Positions 1 through 8,203 of a DNA stretch of 64,000 nucleotides are shown piece after piece. The stretch is from Candidatus Aalborgicola bjergmarkensis. GTDB taxonomy: Bacteria > Pseudomonadota > Gammaproteobacteria > Burkholderiales > Burkholderiaceae_C. The stretch covers positions 1-64,000 of the forward strand of contig JADJFE010000013.1 in NCBI GenBank assembly GCA_016708725.1. Reading direction: 5' to 3'. Below the pieces are notes generated by a model. The model searched no databases. It worked only from the letters and a program-made list of their open reading frames with translations, and was not told where the DNA came from. The position numbers were made by a program, and so were the translations under genes. Every line of letters starts with the position of its first letter. Position 1 is the stretch's first letter.

Positions 1-1
1 G

Positions 2-955
2 ACGGTGTGGCGTGTCTGTCGCCGTTATGAAAATGAGGGGCTTGAAGGAGTCTTCTCAGAATTACCACGCTGCGGCCATCCTGCCGATTTTTCCCCCTGT
101 TGTGCGCGCACAGATCGTGCAGTTGGCTTGTCTGGAACCTATCGCCAAAGGATTGCACATTACCCACTGGACTAGCCAGGAATTGGCGTCAAGCGGTGAT
201 TGATGGGATTGTGTCGAACATTTCAGCGCGCTCCATACGACGCATTTTGCATGAGGTTGACCTGCAACCACATCTCACCCGCTACTGGAAAACCCCACGC
301 GTTGATCAGGAGTTCAAACGCCGTGCCGAACAGGTTTTGTGGTGCTACGCAAATACTAATAGATTGATTAATAACGGTTTTCTTGTCGTGTGTGTCGATG
401 AAATGCCGAATCTACAAGCCATCGAACGCAACCCGATTCGTCCCTGCCATTCCCCATTCCATTGAACAGCAAGAGTTCGAGTACACCCGTCATGGCACTG
501 TAAATGTTCTGCTGTTTCTGTCAGTACAGAGCGGGCAGATGCACGTCCTCTTTCCTGAACGTAAAGATGCTGCCCACTACATTGAATCGTTGAAGTGGTT
601 TCAAAGTTGCCATCAAAACATGCGTGGAGCATTCCTGATTCAGGACGGTGATCCGAGTCACACGGCATTAAAAACGCACGAATATTTCCGATCCAATCCA
701 TGGTGGCGACCACGGTTCACACCAGCACATGCCTCTTGGTTAAATCAAGGAGAGCTGCTCAACAACGCCTTTGGTCATCGCTATTTGAAACGCGGCTCCT
801 GGCCCAGTCGCGAGGCGCTGATTATGCATATTGATGCTGCTTGCCCTGAGTACAACGACCTCTATGCCCATCCTTTTGAATGGACCTGGTCAAATCACAA
901 AATGCGCAAATGGTTCACCGAGCATACCGTGGATGCCGACGATGAAAACGCCTGA
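2..955 (+). pseudogene. IS630-family transposase, frameshifted remnant
   Basis: The conceptual product reads as an IS630-type DDE transposase but is split over three frames. Frame 2 gives TVWRVCRRYENEGLEG near the window start. Frame 3 carries on from about 95 with VRAQIVQLACLEP. Frame 1 runs from about 185 with RSIRRILHEVDLQPHL and VCVDEM. Frame 2 resumes from about 440 to the stop at 955 with IQDGDPSH and ASWLNQGELLNN. The expected catalytic acids are visible (D of VCVDEM, D of QDGDPSH, E of NQGELLNN). At least three frameshifts mean no active enzyme is made. The 5' end lies outside the window. The right end falls somewhere in 957-985, where it meets the minus-strand SSB-like gene it has disrupted. 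IS630 elements insert at TA; I could not define the terminal inverted repeats from this single end. Confidence 0.85.
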
Positions 956-1383
956 CTTAATTTCGTGCAAAACTTGTGGCCAGGGCCACTAGTCTGCTGC
1001 TGCGTGCGGCCCCAGCGTCCGGTACGTGGCTGCTGCTGAGGTTGATCGTCGTCCGTGCCCTGTGCCTTGTCGCGCTTCTTCTTGATGGCGTACACGCTCA
1101 GTACCTGCTGCACCACAACATCAACTGCAGGACGTGGTACACCGTCTTGGTGCCCGGTCCACACCTTGACGGTAACAGCGCCAGCAACAGATGCAGCATC
1201 GCCATCGGACAAGGCCAGCAATGCTGTCTGCGCCTTGTTGTCGAAGGCAATCAAGCTGGCAAACATGCCCTCGCCATCCGCAACTGGTACACGCATCTTG
1301 GCAACCACGAAAGTATTGTTGTTTTTGCCAGTGCGCTGGGCAGGTTGCCCGTAAATCTTGCCGCCAAGTAGTCCATCAAACAT
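895..1383 (-). CDS. SSB-like OB-fold protein, C-terminus altered by IS insertion
   Basis: Probable single-stranded-DNA-binding-type protein of the integrated element. The first 100 residues (GGKIYGQPAQRTG, NNTFVVAKMRVPV, ASLIAFDNKAQ, AVTVKVWTG) have the beta-rich pattern of an OB fold, followed by a Gln/Arg-rich linker. I chose the ATG at 1383 because GGAGGT lies 7-8 nt upstream; an in-frame start at 1413 has no such site. From about residue 130 onward the frame runs through the end of the IS630 remnant to a stop at 895, so the native tail, which in SSBs normally carries an acidic partner-binding tip, is missing. It is the last gene of the minus-strand replication operon and overlaps the preceding stop by 8 nt. 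Family assignment is by pattern only. Confidence 0.6.
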   Translation of the reverse strand: MFDGLLGGKIYGQPAQRTGKNNNTFVVAKMRVPVADGEGMFASLIAFDNKAQTALLALSDGDAASVAGAVTVKVWTGHQDGVPRPAVDVVVQQVLSVYAIKKKRDKAQGTDDDQPQQQPRTGRWGRTQQQTSGPGHKFCTKLSQAFSSSASTVCSVNHLRIL

Positions 1384-1582
1384 TTTTTGTACCTCCAAGA
1401 ACGTTGTTTGCAAAGCGCCTCAGCGCGGTTATGTCGGGCAGGTGTACCGATAACCCCCAGCGATGCGCCAGCCATGTGCCATCCTGTAACTGGCGTGCGC
1501 CATGTCCGGCCTTTTGAAGCCTTGCCACCAGTGTGTCGGCTTCGTCCTGGCCTGTTGTCACCATTGGCTGTACGTTATTCAT
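1376..1582 (-). CDS. small conserved-type hypothetical protein (68 aa)
   Basis: Short ORF starting MNNVQPMVTTGQDEADTL, preceded by AGGAAGGGA on the minus strand, which fixes the start at 1582. It overlaps the upstream Cys-rich gene (stop 1575) and the downstream SSB-like gene (start 1383) by 8 nt each, the spacing of translationally coupled operon genes. The product contains no membrane segment and no cysteines. The middle (LQKAGHGARQLQDGTWLAHRW) looks like a small alpha/beta domain. I recognise no family. Its retention between replication genes suggests an element-specific accessory role, which is inference. Confidence 0.6.
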   Translation of the reverse strand: MNNVQPMVTTGQDEADTLVARLQKAGHGARQLQDGTWLAHRWGLSVHLPDITALRRFANNVLGGTKNV

Positions 1583-2432
1583 TGCTTGTCCCTTCCTGCT
1601 GATATTGAGTCCACAGATCCATCCCGACACTGCAATGGCTAACGTGCCCACGCCCTGCGGCCTGGCACTGTGGGCAGTTGGCATGGTGGGTGTGGTATTC
1701 CTTTGATGCCGCTGTCTCACTGGCAGTCAGCCACGGTCCCGGTGCGCGGTCCTGTTTCAATAGCATGGGTTCATTGGCTGGCCTGGCTGTGGTGTAGTAA
1801 CCGCTGGTGCTGGGTTCCCCGCTGGTGAATGTCGGGCAGCGCTGTAGCATCATTGCCAAGTCACCAAGTCCCGGATCACGCGCCCCACGTTGCCGGAATG
1901 CCATGCAGCGCCAGCCGCCAATGCCACCAGACAAGCTGACGCATTCCAGGCAAGCATGCCGGTCGTCGTGCTCTCTGTCCCGATCCTTGAGCCGGTCAGC
2001 CAGCTTTTCAGCTTGATCTATGTCAATTCCCAGTCGGTTGAATGTCTCCAGCCGGGTAGCCATCAATGCCAGCTCGCCGGTGTTGCAGGCTTCGGTGTGT
2101 GGGTAGCAGTTCCGGTCTGGGTCCGCCGGTTGCGCGAGAAGGTCGCTTGTAAGTAGCTCATTTGCTGTATTGGCTTCGATAACGATTTTTTTGCACGTTA
2201 CAGCCGTATCAGGCGTGCAAGCCAATACTGGCGCGGGTTTGCGCTGTAACGCCTGCAAAATTGCTGCCGTTTCAGCCGTTACAGTGCACATGGTTGCAAC
2301 TTCTGCTGTAACGGCTGAAACGTCCGCAGTTTCAGCGCCGTTACAGCCGTAACCCGCATGGATACTGGCTTGCACGGCTGAAACGTCTGTAACGTCACTT
2401 TTTAACGTTACCCACAGTGATTCAAGAGCCAT
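1575..2432 (-). CDS. Cys-rich hypothetical protein of the integrated element
   Basis: A 285-residue protein translated from ATG 2432, with GGAG about 6 nt upstream; the start codon overlaps the end of the primase gene by 11 nt. The N-terminal 60 residues are low-complexity Val/Thr/Ala/Glu (AVTAEVATMCTVTAET) and are encoded by the alternating inverted-repeat array at 2196-2394. The second half has zinc-ligand-like groups: CLEC followed by GGWRC, then CPQC followed by HVSHC near the C-terminus. A nucleic-acid-binding role is plausible but unproven. It lies between the primase-helicase and SSB-like genes in one operon. I do not recognise a named family. Confidence 0.6.
   Translation of the reverse strand: MALESLWVTLKSDVTDVSAVQASIHAGYGCNGAETADVSAVTAEVATMCTVTAETAAILQALQRKPAPVLACTPDTAVTCKKIVIEANTANELLTSDLLAQPADPDRNCYPHTEACNTGELALMATRLETFNRLGIDIDQAEKLADRLKDRDREHDDRHACLECVSLSGGIGGWRCMAFRQRGARDPGLGDLAMMLQRCPTFTSGEPSTSGYYTTARPANEPMLLKQDRAPGPWLTASETAASKEYHTHHANCPQCQAAGRGHVSHCSVGMDLWTQYQQEGTSNE
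2196..2394. repeat. alternating CGTTACAG / CTGTAACG inverted-repeat array
   Basis: Six copies of an 8-mer alternate in orientation: CGTTACAG at 2196, 2277 and 2339, and CTGTAACG at 2244, 2306 and 2387. The distances between successive copies (48, 33, 29, 33, 48) are symmetric about the centre. The central pair extends to a perfect 15-bp inverted repeat, TTTCAGCCGTTACAG (2270-2284) against CTGTAACGGCTGAAA (2306-2320). The array lies inside the 5' part of the Cys-rich gene just after the primase gene. It could be a protein-binding array, a replication origin or an RNA structure. Confidence 0.75.
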
Positions 2433-5340
2433 GACCGTCTCCAAGATGCTCAGGGTCGATTGGGTACAGTTTTACAACACGTCCTGCAATCCGAATGGGT
2501 CGCGCACGCTCGCCATGCGCACCAGGTGCAGGCAATGCCCCCAGCTCCTGCAACACATCAAGCGCCCGCTTGAAGTCGAATCCTTTCAATGCTTCGCGCA
2601 TGCCTTCGGATGTAAACAGATATTCCCGGCCATCCCCTGTGATACGCCACCAGCCCGCCCGGTCGCGTATCTGCACGTCGCCGGTGTAGTCAACACTGGA
2701 AAACCTGCCATCTCCATGCCGTTCAATAAAGCCCTGCACCTTTTCTGCAATCTGCCTGCGCTCATTGTTGCCCTTGCCACGTCCGGCCTGCCACAGTTTG
2801 AACACCAGCGCCGCTGCCTTGATCGCATCGCCAACTGACCAGCCGGTAATGCCGTACTCGGTCGCCAGCTCGCCTGCCATGCCGATCAAGGCAAACCGCG
2901 CCGCCGCCCGCTTGTCTTGCCCTTCGGTGCCATCGGTTGCGAATAGTGGCAGTGCTTTGATTTTTTCAAGCTCCGCGCAATAGTCCGCTGTGTCGCGCGT
3001 CAGCTTTTCCAGGAATGCACGCCCTGCATGCCCGTGGTGTTGCACTGCCGTCCGCTTGATCGCATCCGAAAACGCCGCCGGGCTTGTTGCATCGTGCAAG
3101 GAGTCCCATGCTCCATAGGTCTGTGCCGCTGGAATGTCCAACAGTCGTACAGATTGCCCCGCTTTTGCCCTGAATCCGCCTTCCTGCATGGCGGTTGCAA
3201 TGGTGCGTTCACCACTGGATATGACAAAGCAGCGCCAGCGGGTCACACTACGGGCATTGCCGCTTCGGCTTGCACGTTGTTTGCCCGATCCATTACCCAG
3301 CGAATAAACGATGTTCCCGATTTCCTTCGGGTCACACTCGCTGATTTCGTCTAAAGCCAGCAAGCAATCATTAAACATCGCCGCCGCGCCTTCCATGCCG
3401 TTTGCCGTTGCGCGCCAACTGCGCTTGAATCCAGGCCCGCCCCAAGTAGCGCATGCCGCCTCGATCAAGGTGGTTTTGCCGGTGCTGCTGTCGCCACCAA
3501 CGTGGAAGCCTCCGCCTTCGGCATTGCACCTGGCCAGCATCGGCCCGGCGAATGATGCCGATAGCGCCAACATCAACAACGGATTGCCTACGGCCCTTGC
3601 TGCGATGCCTTCGCGCCAGCCTGCCAGCGTCCCGGCCTGTGTATGTTCCTCGTGTCCACGTTCGCCAGATTGAAAGATCACGCCCGCTGCCTGCGGCCCG
3701 ATCACGGTATCAGGCAATACGAACGAATTGCCACACCAGCCCACTTGTAATGCACAGTGCATGCGGCGCTTGGGTTCCTTCCATTGCAGGTAAATAGGTA
3801 GCTGATACCTTGCACTGCCGGGGTCAAGAGCAACGCCCATTGCCAACAGTTCCCCGCGTAGCTGCGCGCCGTCGCCCGCGAGTAGTTCCATCGGCATGGC
3901 CCACTCGCGCCATTTGCCTATGGTGGTTTTGAACCGAAGCAATCGGCCATAGTTGTTGTTCTGCGCGTCGAATGTGATGGCATCAACATGCAAGGGGCTG
4001 CATATCCAGCTATCAAACGTGCCCTCTGGTTCGCCGGTTTTCTTGTTGACCTTGATTCCGCAGTGGTACACGCCCGGCTTGTGTTTGCCGCTTGCGTCCT
4101 CTGCCCAATCATCAAGCACGATGTAATCCGGCCTGCCCTCGATTGTGGGGAAAACGTTGTATGCAACCTCTGGCGATTGCTCCGCGCCTTCGGTGGTATC
4201 GCTGCCCGGCATTGGTGGTTCGCTGCCCGCTGCCTGCACTGGATCAGCTTCGATCACTGGCGCAGTTACTGACACATCAGCTGGCACTATTTCAGGTTCA
4301 TTTTGGCCGATAGCCACCGTGGAATGTGCGGGTACAGCTATTGAATTTATAGCCTCGACAAAACACGCCTTTACAGCATCAAGCCCGCCGCCCGCCATCT
4401 GGTGCAGGTCGTTAAAGTCTGTCGCACTGTCTGGCCTGTTCGCTGGAAACATGGGAACAACCATCACGCCGCCCACTGCCAGCGCCGCTGCCTGCGCATT
4501 CGTGCGTCCGGGGTTGCCTTCGGTCTGATGGTCATCATCCGCCGCAACGATTAACACCGCCTCTGGGTCTGCCTTGCGCAGTGCCATTGAAACGGGATCA
4601 AGCCCGCCCCGGTCGAATGCAACAGCTACAGGGTGCCCGGTTGCTTCATGGATAGATGCGCCGGTTGCAAAGCCTTCACAAACGATTTTTACAGCCCTTG
4701 CTGGCGCTGTGAGTTGCTGGTCTATCAGGTAGTGGCACCCCTTAGATTCGCCGCCTGTAAGTGGTCGTTTTGTGCCATCTTCGGCAATGAATTGCAGACT
4801 GCGCAGCTCGCCCGCTGCATTCATCTTGGGGATCACCAAAAGCGGCCCGGACAATGATGGCGACAAGTTACCGAATGGGCAAAGTTCCCGCGCTGCGAAT
4901 GCTGCAATCAGTCTGGTTCCGTGGGCTTGAATGCCTTTTTTGACCAGGTAGCCATGCGCCGCTGGATCAGTAATCGGTGTCGCTGCCGCCCATATCGCCG
5001 CCGCTTGTTCCGCCGCTGCATCGTGTTCAGCTTTCTTTGCCCGGTGCCGGGCATTTTGCATTGATCGCAACAGCGTTGCATATTCGCTTTTTTGCTCATT
5101 GGTCTGTTTTTCGCGTTTGACGCTGCACCATGTTTCTGTGTGGCCTTCGCGCCAATTGCCAAAACTGCCAGCCGGTAATTTGTCCAGGTGCAGGATGTAC
5201 CAGCCTGCATCGTCACTGCCTTTGCCGTTGGTGCTGAATCGGTGAATCTTGCCATCGCCAATGATCGCATCCGGTGGTGTCAGGCCAGCATTAGCTATGG
5301 CGGTCTTGAATGATTCGAGTGGGGTGGTTGTGCCGTTCAT
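2422..5340 (-). CDS. TOPRIM-DUF927 primase/helicase
   Basis: A 972-residue replication protein of phage/plasmid/island type. Residues 1-200 form a primase-associated N-terminal region. A TOPRIM-like segment follows, with VKIVCEGFATG (Glu222) and an acidic DDD at 268-270. Residues about 395-780 match the DUF927 helicase/ATPase, with Walker A GGDSSTGKTTL at 615-625 and Walker B LLALDEIS at 660-667. The family couples primer synthesis with DNA unwinding. The start at 5340 overlaps the topoisomerase-like stop as ATGA, so the two are co-translated. Residues 332-347 in the linker between TOPRIM and helicase are encoded by a copy of the dispersed AATAGCTG repeat, an in-frame insertion. It probably starts replication of the excised element. 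Confidence 0.88.
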   Translation of the reverse strand: MNGTTTPLESFKTAIANAGLTPPDAIIGDGKIHRFSTNGKGSDDAGWYILHLDKLPAGSFGNWREGHTETWCSVKREKQTNEQKSEYATLLRSMQNARHRAKKAEHDAAAEQAAAIWAAATPITDPAAHGYLVKKGIQAHGTRLIAAFAARELCPFGNLSPSLSGPLLVIPKMNAAGELRSLQFIAEDGTKRPLTGGESKGCHYLIDQQLTAPARAVKIVCEGFATGASIHEATGHPVAVAFDRGGLDPVSMALRKADPEAVLIVAADDDHQTEGNPGRTNAQAAALAVGGVMVVPMFPANRPDSATDFNDLHQMAGGGLDAVKACFVEAINSIAVPAHSTVAIGQNEPEIVPADVSVTAPVIEADPVQAAGSEPPMPGSDTTEGAEQSPEVAYNVFPTIEGRPDYIVLDDWAEDASGKHKPGVYHCGIKVNKKTGEPEGTFDSWICSPLHVDAITFDAQNNNYGRLLRFKTTIGKWREWAMPMELLAGDGAQLRGELLAMGVALDPGSARYQLPIYLQWKEPKRRMHCALQVGWCGNSFVLPDTVIGPQAAGVIFQSGERGHEEHTQAGTLAGWREGIAARAVGNPLLMLALSASFAGPMLARCNAEGGGFHVGGDSSTGKTTLIEAACATWGGPGFKRSWRATANGMEGAAAMFNDCLLALDEISECDPKEIGNIVYSLGNGSGKQRASRSGNARSVTRWRCFVISSGERTIATAMQEGGFRAKAGQSVRLLDIPAAQTYGAWDSLHDATSPAAFSDAIKRTAVQHHGHAGRAFLEKLTRDTADYCAELEKIKALPLFATDGTEGQDKRAAARFALIGMAGELATEYGITGWSVGDAIKAAALVFKLWQAGRGKGNNERRQIAEKVQGFIERHGDGRFSSVDYTGDVQIRDRAGWWRITGDGREYLFTSEGMREALKGFDFKRALDVLQELGALPAPGAHGERARPIRIAGRVVKLYPIDPEHLGDGHGS
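4300..4347 (-). repeat. dispersed AATAGCTG repeat, copy inside primase
   Basis: On the minus strand this reads TTCAATAGCTGTACCCGCAC followed by ATTCCACGGTGGCTATCGG, matching the other copies at 19748, 26053, 30151, 32769, 35470, 51038 and 63474. It is in frame with the primase and encodes residues 332-347, in a Pro/Glu/Ala-rich linker where an insertion should be tolerated. Confidence 0.8.
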
Positions 5341-7853
5341 GCTGCGGCCTCCACAACATCATCCATAACGATGCGTTTTAGCGCTTCGTCCCAGGTCATG
5401 GTCGGGTGATTGTTTTGAATCTCACGGATTCGATCAGCTAGGTCGTCCGGTGCCTCAAGGTCAGAATCATCCATTTCATCAATCGCTTGGTCGATGACTT
5501 TTTGAACTTCGGCCATCCGGTGAATGCGCTCGTAAGCATCCTGCAATGTCTCGTCATCAGGCACCACTTTTTCAACGCCATGCTTCTTCAGCTTGCCTTC
5601 AATCCACGTGACAAATTGGTCTGAGGTAAAGGCATTCAGTTCTACCCGCTGGGTCAAGAGGAACTTGATTTCGTCTTCGGTTGCGCCGTTTTCGCGCAAG
5701 TTCTTTGCCGGGTCGTCACCAACGTGCTGTACCCGCTCTGCGGTCAATCCGGCAATGTCAGCAAGCCTCACGCCTAGATCAATGACTTCGATCTTGTTGG
5801 TGAACTGATAGCGCCAAGTGTCGTTCGCTAATGTTTGCAGAATGCTGAACCCGGCCTTGTCAAAATCGTGCAGTACCAACAAGCGAACATCGTTACCTTC
5901 CCTGCACAGGCTATCCACCAGCTCACGGCTTGCGGTGACGCTGGTTCCCTTCGTGGACATGATCGCCAGGTCGTACCGCTCCGCCAGTTTGATCTGTTCA
6001 AACAAGGGCATGAATCCCTCTTTTTCGATAAACAGAATTGTCTGGTAACGGTTTTTTGGCCCAAATGTCGGGTACCGATTCTCTGTAATGATGAACTCCG
6101 GCTCACTGACTCTGTATCCTGAAATGCCCCGCAAGTACTCCCGAACTGCCAGTGTCCCAAGTGCTACGGTGTGCCCGGTGTGCGGTTCTTTGAAATGACC
6201 CCTTGCGTCATAAACGATGTTCCAGGCAACACCCTTTTCCTCGATGTAGCTTGGCAAAAGGGTTTTGATGAAGTACTTGTCATCAAGGTCGAGACCCGTT
6301 ATTTCCTGAACAAATGGCCGCGCCGCGTACATGATCTGCCGTGCGTGTGCCGGATACTTGCCGCCGCCACTGGCCTTTAGATATGCGGCCTCCATGCACT
6401 GATACGCCGCATCTTTGATGCTTACCTTGCCTTTTTTTGTCAAGGCATCTTCCCGGTTCAGCCGTGCCGATATGTGGCGTTCCTCCGCCTTCGCCTGTTT
6501 GCACCATTCTCTTGTGGTGAACTCAGCGCATTGAACAATCGCCGCCGCTTGATCTGATTCGATCACCAACGATGACTTGCCCCGGTCAAGGTAGCTGACT
6601 TGTGGGCAAGCCATGTGTATGGCAAACATAACAGGCTGTTCGTGGTCAACTCGCTGCCGGGTCAGCACTGTGTCAAGGCTTACTCCAGCCAGATCACGAA
6701 ACGGATTCAGCAGGCCAGGTGACCAGTTCACGCCAGTGACCATGATGCGCGATTCAATCTTCTCGCCATACCCGAATGCGGCTTCAAGCACCCACGGCTG
6801 CTCGTCACGTTCGCCGTAAATGCGCTTGTACTTGAAGGACTCCATGCTGCACCCGCTTTGGGCAAACTTGGCTTCAAAATGCGCCCGGCCAATCTCGCCC
6901 AAGAGTTTTGATTGAACTGGTGCGGAGTTCCGCTGCATGGCATCCAGCAGCAAAGCGATGGTAATGCGATCAAACCCGTCCGGTGTCGCCAGCGCAGTCA
7001 ATGGTGCGCGTGACAAACCCAGTAGGTCAAGCACCAGCTTTTGCTTACCAGTGCCGCTCAAGCCACGAAACTCCGCGACAAACTCCCTCACGGTCTTGGT
7101 CGGTTGCCGGGTGATGTAACCGGCTATCAACCGCTCCAGCCGTTCCAGGTTGTACCAATGCGGACTGGTCGGGTCTCCAGGTAGCCACTTAGCCCAAGTG
7201 TCGGTCGTTGGCTTGATGACAATGACCTCCTCAAGCCAGTTGATGGTCAGCTCAAGGTGCGGATTCAGCCGGGTGTAGTCCGTTGCGACTTGTAAAAAAC
7301 GTGACTTTGCATGCGGTGTTTTTAACCAAGGTGAATTATTCAGCCCTACATGAATAAACGTACCCTTTTTACTTTCAATCTCTTCTGTCTGACGATTGAT
7401 GACCGGCACTTGCCTGATGCGGTCAACGCTCAGGGTGATGATGTGACGGGTGCTACAGGCTTCAATGGTTGTCACGCCGTTGTCGCCATCCATCACAAAC
7501 GGCATAGCCACCAGCGTTTTCAAGGCATTGCCCTGCGCCCCTCGGGTTGGTGAAACGTAGGCTTCGCGGCTTGATTCCCGGATTGAAAAATCCAGTACGC
7601 CATCAATCGTTGACGCTGGCAAACCCGGCCCGTTGTCCGTGACGCTGATGCCGGTACTGTCGAACGTAACTAGCAAGCATGGAGCAATGCGCGATTCCTC
7701 GCAAGCGTCCAGCCCGTTGTCGATCAACTCCTTCAAGATCACCGTCGGCCAGTCATTGACGTGGTGTCCAGTCTGCGCTGTCAACTCCTTTTGGCTGAAA
7801 AAATCCATCAGGCGCGAAGTTGAAAAGGTGGTGCGTTGGAGTGTGCCGTTCAT
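5337..7853 (-). CDS. topoisomerase VIII-like GHKL-TOPRIM fusion protein
   Basis: One 838-residue chain holds both halves of a type IIB topoisomerase. The N-terminus is a TopoVI-B-type GHKL ATPase: N-box KELIDNGLDACEESRIAP (Glu42, Asn46), DNGPG at 73-77, and the glycine lid GAQGNALK at 105-112. A middle region (about 200-470) may be the transducer. The C-terminal half resembles TopoVI-A/Spo11: a winged-helix-like ARQIMYAAR whose Tyr509 fits the catalytic tyrosine, then a TOPRIM domain with FIEKEG (Glu610) and HDFDKAG (Asp663, Asp665). Single-chain B-A fusions define DNA topoisomerase VIII, described from plasmids and integrated elements. It lies between two co-translated genes (ATGA overlaps at both ends) next to a primase-helicase, so a role in element replication or segregation is likely. 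Divergence from TopoVI-A is large, so strand-passage activity is not certain. Confidence 0.82.
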   Translation of the reverse strand: MNGTLQRTTFSTSRLMDFFSQKELTAQTGHHVNDWPTVILKELIDNGLDACEESRIAPCLLVTFDSTGISVTDNGPGLPASTIDGVLDFSIRESSREAYVSPTRGAQGNALKTLVAMPFVMDGDNGVTTIEACSTRHIITLSVDRIRQVPVINRQTEEIESKKGTFIHVGLNNSPWLKTPHAKSRFLQVATDYTRLNPHLELTINWLEEVIVIKPTTDTWAKWLPGDPTSPHWYNLERLERLIAGYITRQPTKTVREFVAEFRGLSGTGKQKLVLDLLGLSRAPLTALATPDGFDRITIALLLDAMQRNSAPVQSKLLGEIGRAHFEAKFAQSGCSMESFKYKRIYGERDEQPWVLEAAFGYGEKIESRIMVTGVNWSPGLLNPFRDLAGVSLDTVLTRQRVDHEQPVMFAIHMACPQVSYLDRGKSSLVIESDQAAAIVQCAEFTTREWCKQAKAEERHISARLNREDALTKKGKVSIKDAAYQCMEAAYLKASGGGKYPAHARQIMYAARPFVQEITGLDLDDKYFIKTLLPSYIEEKGVAWNIVYDARGHFKEPHTGHTVALGTLAVREYLRGISGYRVSEPEFIITENRYPTFGPKNRYQTILFIEKEGFMPLFEQIKLAERYDLAIMSTKGTSVTASRELVDSLCREGNDVRLLVLHDFDKAGFSILQTLANDTWRYQFTNKIEVIDLGVRLADIAGLTAERVQHVGDDPAKNLRENGATEDEIKFLLTQRVELNAFTSDQFVTWIEGKLKKHGVEKVVPDDETLQDAYERIHRMAEVQKVIDQAIDEMDDSDLEAPDDLADRIREIQNNHPTMTWDEALKRIVMDDVVEAAA

Positions 7854-8203
7854 GCCGTCCTCCCCTGCATAACGTTCATCGCCCGCTTCGCTGCGTCATT
7901 ACCAATCTTCTGGATTTGGTCGGCTACGTGCTCCAGGGTTACAACGATGCAACTGGTATCCGTTTCCATGCAACCACGCGGATACTTAACGGCTTCATCA
8001 ATATGCTTTTTGAAATCTGGGAAATACGTCATCGCGTTGTGGTGTGCATCAAGAAGGCGTAGGCTGTCGGTTGCCAGTGCCACCGTTTGAAGGATGGCTG
8101 CCATCTGTACCAGCGCTGTAGCGTCGGTTTCTGACTGGTCGTAGAGTTTTTCCAGTGCGCTGGCGCTGTCGATGCCGGGGATGCTGCTGGGTGGGTTCTT
8201 CAT
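7850..8203 (-). CDS. hypothetical protein (117 aa), island operon
   Basis: The start at 8203 (MKNPPSSIPGIDSASALEKL) follows GGAAGGGG by 7 nt and overlaps the upstream stop as ATGA; the stop likewise overlaps the topoisomerase-like start. The protein is largely helical, with no cysteine motif and no membrane segment. The repeated Ala/Asp/Thr/Leu pattern suggests a small helical bundle. I recognise no family. Tight coupling to the topoisomerase-like gene makes a partner function possible, but nothing in the sequence shows it. Confidence 0.6.
   Translation of the reverse strand: MKNPPSSIPGIDSASALEKLYDQSETDATALVQMAAILQTVALATDSLRLLDAHHNAMTYFPDFKKHIDEAVKYPRGCMETDTSCIVVTLEHVADQIQKIGNDAAKRAMNVMQGRTA

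Noticed and set aside
2196..2394. CRISPR array
   Set aside because: Repeats are 8-15 bp, alternate in orientation and have no uniform spacers or cas genes nearby.
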